Below, in pieces: positions 61,877 through 64,000 of a stretch of DNA of 64,000 nucleotides (its first letter is position 1; each line of letters starts with the position of its first letter). The notes beneath the pieces were generated by a model. It had not been told where the DNA came from. It was given only the letters and a program-made list of their open reading frames with translations, and ran no database searches. The translations under genes and the position numbers were made by a program. Origin of the DNA: JANQIO01 sp038746745 (GTDB lineage: Bacteria > Pseudomonadota > Gammaproteobacteria > Pseudomonadales > Halieaceae); NCBI GenBank assembly GCA_038746745.1, contig JBCDKJ010000011.1, positions 1 through 64,000 on the forward strand, written 5' to 3'.

Positions 61877-62671
61877 ATGCAGCAGTATCACGACCTTCTA
61901 CAGCACATTCTCGACACCGGTGTGGACAAGTCCGACCGCACCGGCACTGGCACACGCAGCATTTTTGGCTATCAAATGCGTTTTGATCTGTCGGCAGGCT
62001 TTCCGCTGGTCACTACCAAAAAGCTGCACCTTCGCTCCATTGTTCATGAATTGCTTTGGTTCCTCAGTGGCGACACCAATATTCGCTACCTGAAGGAACA
62101 CGGTGTGAGCATCTGGGATGAATGGGCCGATGAAAACGGCGAGTTAGGTCCTGTGTATGGGCATCAGTGGCGCTCATGGCCCGCCCCAGATGGCGGCAGC
62201 ATCGACCAGATAAGCAAGCTGGTAGAGCAAATCCAGAGTAATCCGGATTCCCGGCGCCATATTGTCAGTGCCTGGAATGTGGCGGAGGTCGACAGTATGG
62301 CGCTGCCCCCATGCCACAGCCTGTTTCAGTTCTACGTGGCTGAGGGACGACTTTCCTGCCAGTTGTACCAGCGCAGTGCAGACGTGTTCCTCGGGGTGCC
62401 GTTTAACATCGCAAGTTATGCCTTACTGACGCTGATGATGGCGCAGGTATGTAATCTGTCTCCCGGGGACTTTGTACACACCTTCGGCGACGCACATCTC
62501 TACAGTAATCATTTTGAGCAGGCCAGACTCCAGTTGACCCGTACCCCTGGACCATTGCCTGAAATGCGCCTCAATGCTGCTGTCAGCGATCTTTTCAGCT
62601 TTCGCTATGAGGACTTTGAGTTGGTCGGCTATGAGGCACAGCCTCACATTCCCGCGCCGGTTGCCGTATGA
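61877..62671 (+). CDS. thyA: Thymidylate synthase
   Basis: Methylates dUMP to dTMP with 5,10-methylene-THF. The 264-residue length and the position of catalytic Cys146 in PPCHSLFQF are the same as in E. coli. DRTGTGT near residue 20 and DVFLGVPFNIASYA near 172 complete the signature. Its stop overlaps folA by 4 bases, so the enzyme that produces dihydrofolate and the one that recycles it are made together. Confidence 0.98.
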   Translation: MQQYHDLLQHILDTGVDKSDRTGTGTRSIFGYQMRFDLSAGFPLVTTKKLHLRSIVHELLWFLSGDTNIRYLKEHGVSIWDEWADENGELGPVYGHQWRSWPAPDGGSIDQISKLVEQIQSNPDSRRHIVSAWNVAEVDSMALPPCHSLFQFYVAEGRLSCQLYQRSADVFLGVPFNIASYALLTLMMAQVCNLSPGDFVHTFGDAHLYSNHFEQARLQLTRTPGPLPEMRLNAAVSDLFSFRYEDFELVGYEAQPHIPAPVAV

Positions 62672-63180
62672 AGGTAGCGCTGGTGGCTGCCGTTGCTGAC
62701 AACGGTGTTATAGGACGAAACAACGCGCTGCCGTGGCGCCTATCAGAAGATCTAAAACACTTTAAACGTATCACTATGGGCAAGCCGGTGCTGATGGGAC
62801 GCAGGACCTGGGAATCGATTGGCCGACCGTTGCCCGGTCGCAGCAATATCGTCATCACCCGGCAAGCGGGATACGCCGCCGACGGGGCCAAAGTCGTCAA
62901 TAGTTTGGAAGCAGCCATGACGCTGGCTGAGGGCATCGCAGTCATTGATGGCGCCGACGAGGTCATGGTGATCGGCGGCGCAGAGATTTACGCACTGGCG
63001 CTGCTCTCCGCCGAGCGCCTGTACCTCACCGAGGTGCATGCCATGGTTGACGGGGATGCGTTCTTCCCAGCCTGGGACAGGGCGGCCTGGCAGGAAGCGA
63101 ATCGACAGTCTTTCGCGGCGGGAGAAGGCGCCGACTACCCTTATAGCTTTGTCACTTACGAGCCAACACCGGCTCAATAA
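62668..63180 (+). CDS. folA: Dihydrofolate reductase
   Basis: Reduces dihydrofolate to tetrahydrofolate with NADPH. The 170-residue protein has VAAVADNGVIGRNNALPW at the N-terminus, then LSEDLKHFKRIT, MGRRTWESIGRPLPGR in the cofactor region and VIGGAEIYALAL near residue 100. It is coupled to thyA. The 295 bases after it contain no further gene until the DUF3450 start. Confidence 0.97.
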   Translation: MKVALVAAVADNGVIGRNNALPWRLSEDLKHFKRITMGKPVLMGRRTWESIGRPLPGRSNIVITRQAGYAADGAKVVNSLEAAMTLAEGIAVIDGADEVMVIGGAEIYALALLSAERLYLTEVHAMVDGDAFFPAWDRAAWQEANRQSFAAGEGADYPYSFVTYEPTPAQ

Positions 63181-63475
63181 CGAGCAATCGTGTTACCTTC
63201 CGGCTCAAAGAGAGGATACTTTGTAACCAATCTACACACCCTCACATCGGCAGTCGGCATGCGGCAAAGCCTCGAAAGTTGAACCTTTGCACAATCCAAC
63301 ACAATGTTATTAAATTGCTGTCCCTTGTTTTACCGACTCTACTTTTTCTTCTATAACTAATTAGCTGCGTGCGCGCTTACTAGGAATATGTTGAATAAGC
63401 CGCGTGAGCAGAGTGAATGAGTAGTGCCTCGAATTATCCAATCAAACCGTCGTTCGAAATAGGAAACGTACACTA

Positions 63476-64000
63476 ATGAATACGCAACGATTGAAATGTC
63501 TGAAGGTCGCTGCAGTGGTGCTGTTGGGGTCCCTGGCTGGGGCAGCATCACTGGCCAACGCCGACGAGACGCTGCAAGCGATTCTCGACGTCAGTGATCA
63601 AACCACTGTCGCGGCACGTAAGTCTCAGCAGAAAATTGACAGGCTTGCAGAAGAAACCCGCTCTCTGCTGGGTGACTACAAAACAGTCATGAAGCAGGTT
63701 GAAGGTCTCAAAGTCTACAACAATCGCTTGCGCAACCAGATCGCTAATCAGGAGCGACGGTTGGAAGATCTCGAAGCCTCGATTCAAAGCGTGACCATTA
63801 CTCAGCGACAGATGCCTGGTGTCATCGTTGAAATGATTGATAGCCTCGAGCAGTTTGTAGAGTTGGACGTTCCCTTCCACATCGAAGAGCGTCGCCAGCG
63901 CATCGCCTTTTTGCGCGGCAATCAGGATCGTTCAGATGTTTCCGTTGCGGAGAAGTTCCGCCAGGTTCTGGAAGCCTACAAAATCGAGAATGAGTACGGT
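63476..64000 (+). CDS. DUF3450 family periplasmic coiled-coil protein (partial)
   Basis: The reading frame from ATG 63476 is open to the window end (175 codons), so the C-terminus is missing. A signal peptide (about 1-29, cleavage near SLANADE) precedes a long helical region with heptads (about 45-105; KSQQKIDRLAEETRSLL, RNQIANQERRLEDLEA). In other gammaproteobacteria DUF3450 genes head a cluster with exbB, exbD, a tonB-like gene and a TPR gene, supplying energy to outer-membrane transport. That cluster would lie just beyond this window. Confidence 0.9.
   Translation, partial: MNTQRLKCLKVAAVVLLGSLAGAASLANADETLQAILDVSDQTTVAARKSQQKIDRLAEETRSLLGDYKTVMKQVEGLKVYNNRLRNQIANQERRLEDLEASIQSVTITQRQMPGVIVEMIDSLEQFVELDVPFHIEERRQRIAFLRGNQDRSDVSVAEKFRQVLEAYKIENEYG

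Overview
The window looks like a core-genome segment of a gammaproteobacterium with moderately high GC. Gene order repeatedly matches the Pseudomonas arrangement: ftsYEX-rpoH; yggS-proC-yggT-metX-metW-rdgB-hemW next to pilT-pilU; ruvX-yqgE-tonB-gshB; the metK-ahcY-metF cluster; tkt-epd-pgk; rpiA/ilvA; zapA-6S RNA-5-formyl-THF cyclo-ligase; ubiH-ubiI; rppH-ptsP-lgt-thyA-folA. The rich TonB-dependent receptor content and the DUF3450 gene at the right end suggest a marine Cellvibrionales or Halieaceae-like (OM60/NOR5) bacterium. That placement is an inference; no rRNA gene is present to test it.

Layout. 1-6.2 kb holds the mutM tail, coaD and rsmD, then ftsY-ftsE-ftsX and rpoH (sigma-32) with a perfect CIRCE operator in front of it, followed by a DUF423 protein and trmB. 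6.2-12.3 kb is a minus-strand run, yggS to hemW (PLP homeostasis, proline, methionine, nucleotide sanitation). 12.6-14.9 kb carries the type IV pilus retraction ATPases PilT and PilU. 14.9-18.0 kb holds ruvX, yqgE, a TonB3-like gene and gshB. 18.1-25.6 kb has an esterase facing a seven-gene run headed by an ArsR-methyltransferase fusion and the methionine-cycle genes metK, ahcY and metF, with a perfect 24-bp palindrome upstream. 25.8-32.2 kb holds tkt-epd-pgk plus a hydrolase and a lipoprotein with transglutaminase-like and TPR regions.

32.4-47.4 kb is the main accessory region. All genes from rpiA to the last receptor lie on the minus strand: rpiA, a five-gene oligopeptide ABC transporter (oppABCDF), a FecI-type sigma factor, a FecR-type anti-sigma factor, a signalling TonB-dependent receptor, a small secreted protein and a second TonB-dependent receptor. 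Close spacing suggests one outer-to-inner-membrane uptake system, perhaps for peptides. Its OppC carries an inserted fibronectin type III-like domain.

47.6-64 kb returns to housekeeping genes. Here the 6S RNA gene is flanked by two unrelated repeat arrays: five 21-bp hairpin repeats abutting its promoter, and eight degenerate 51-61-bp repeats starting at its 3' end. No insertion sequences, prophage, CRISPR arrays, tRNA or rRNA genes were seen.
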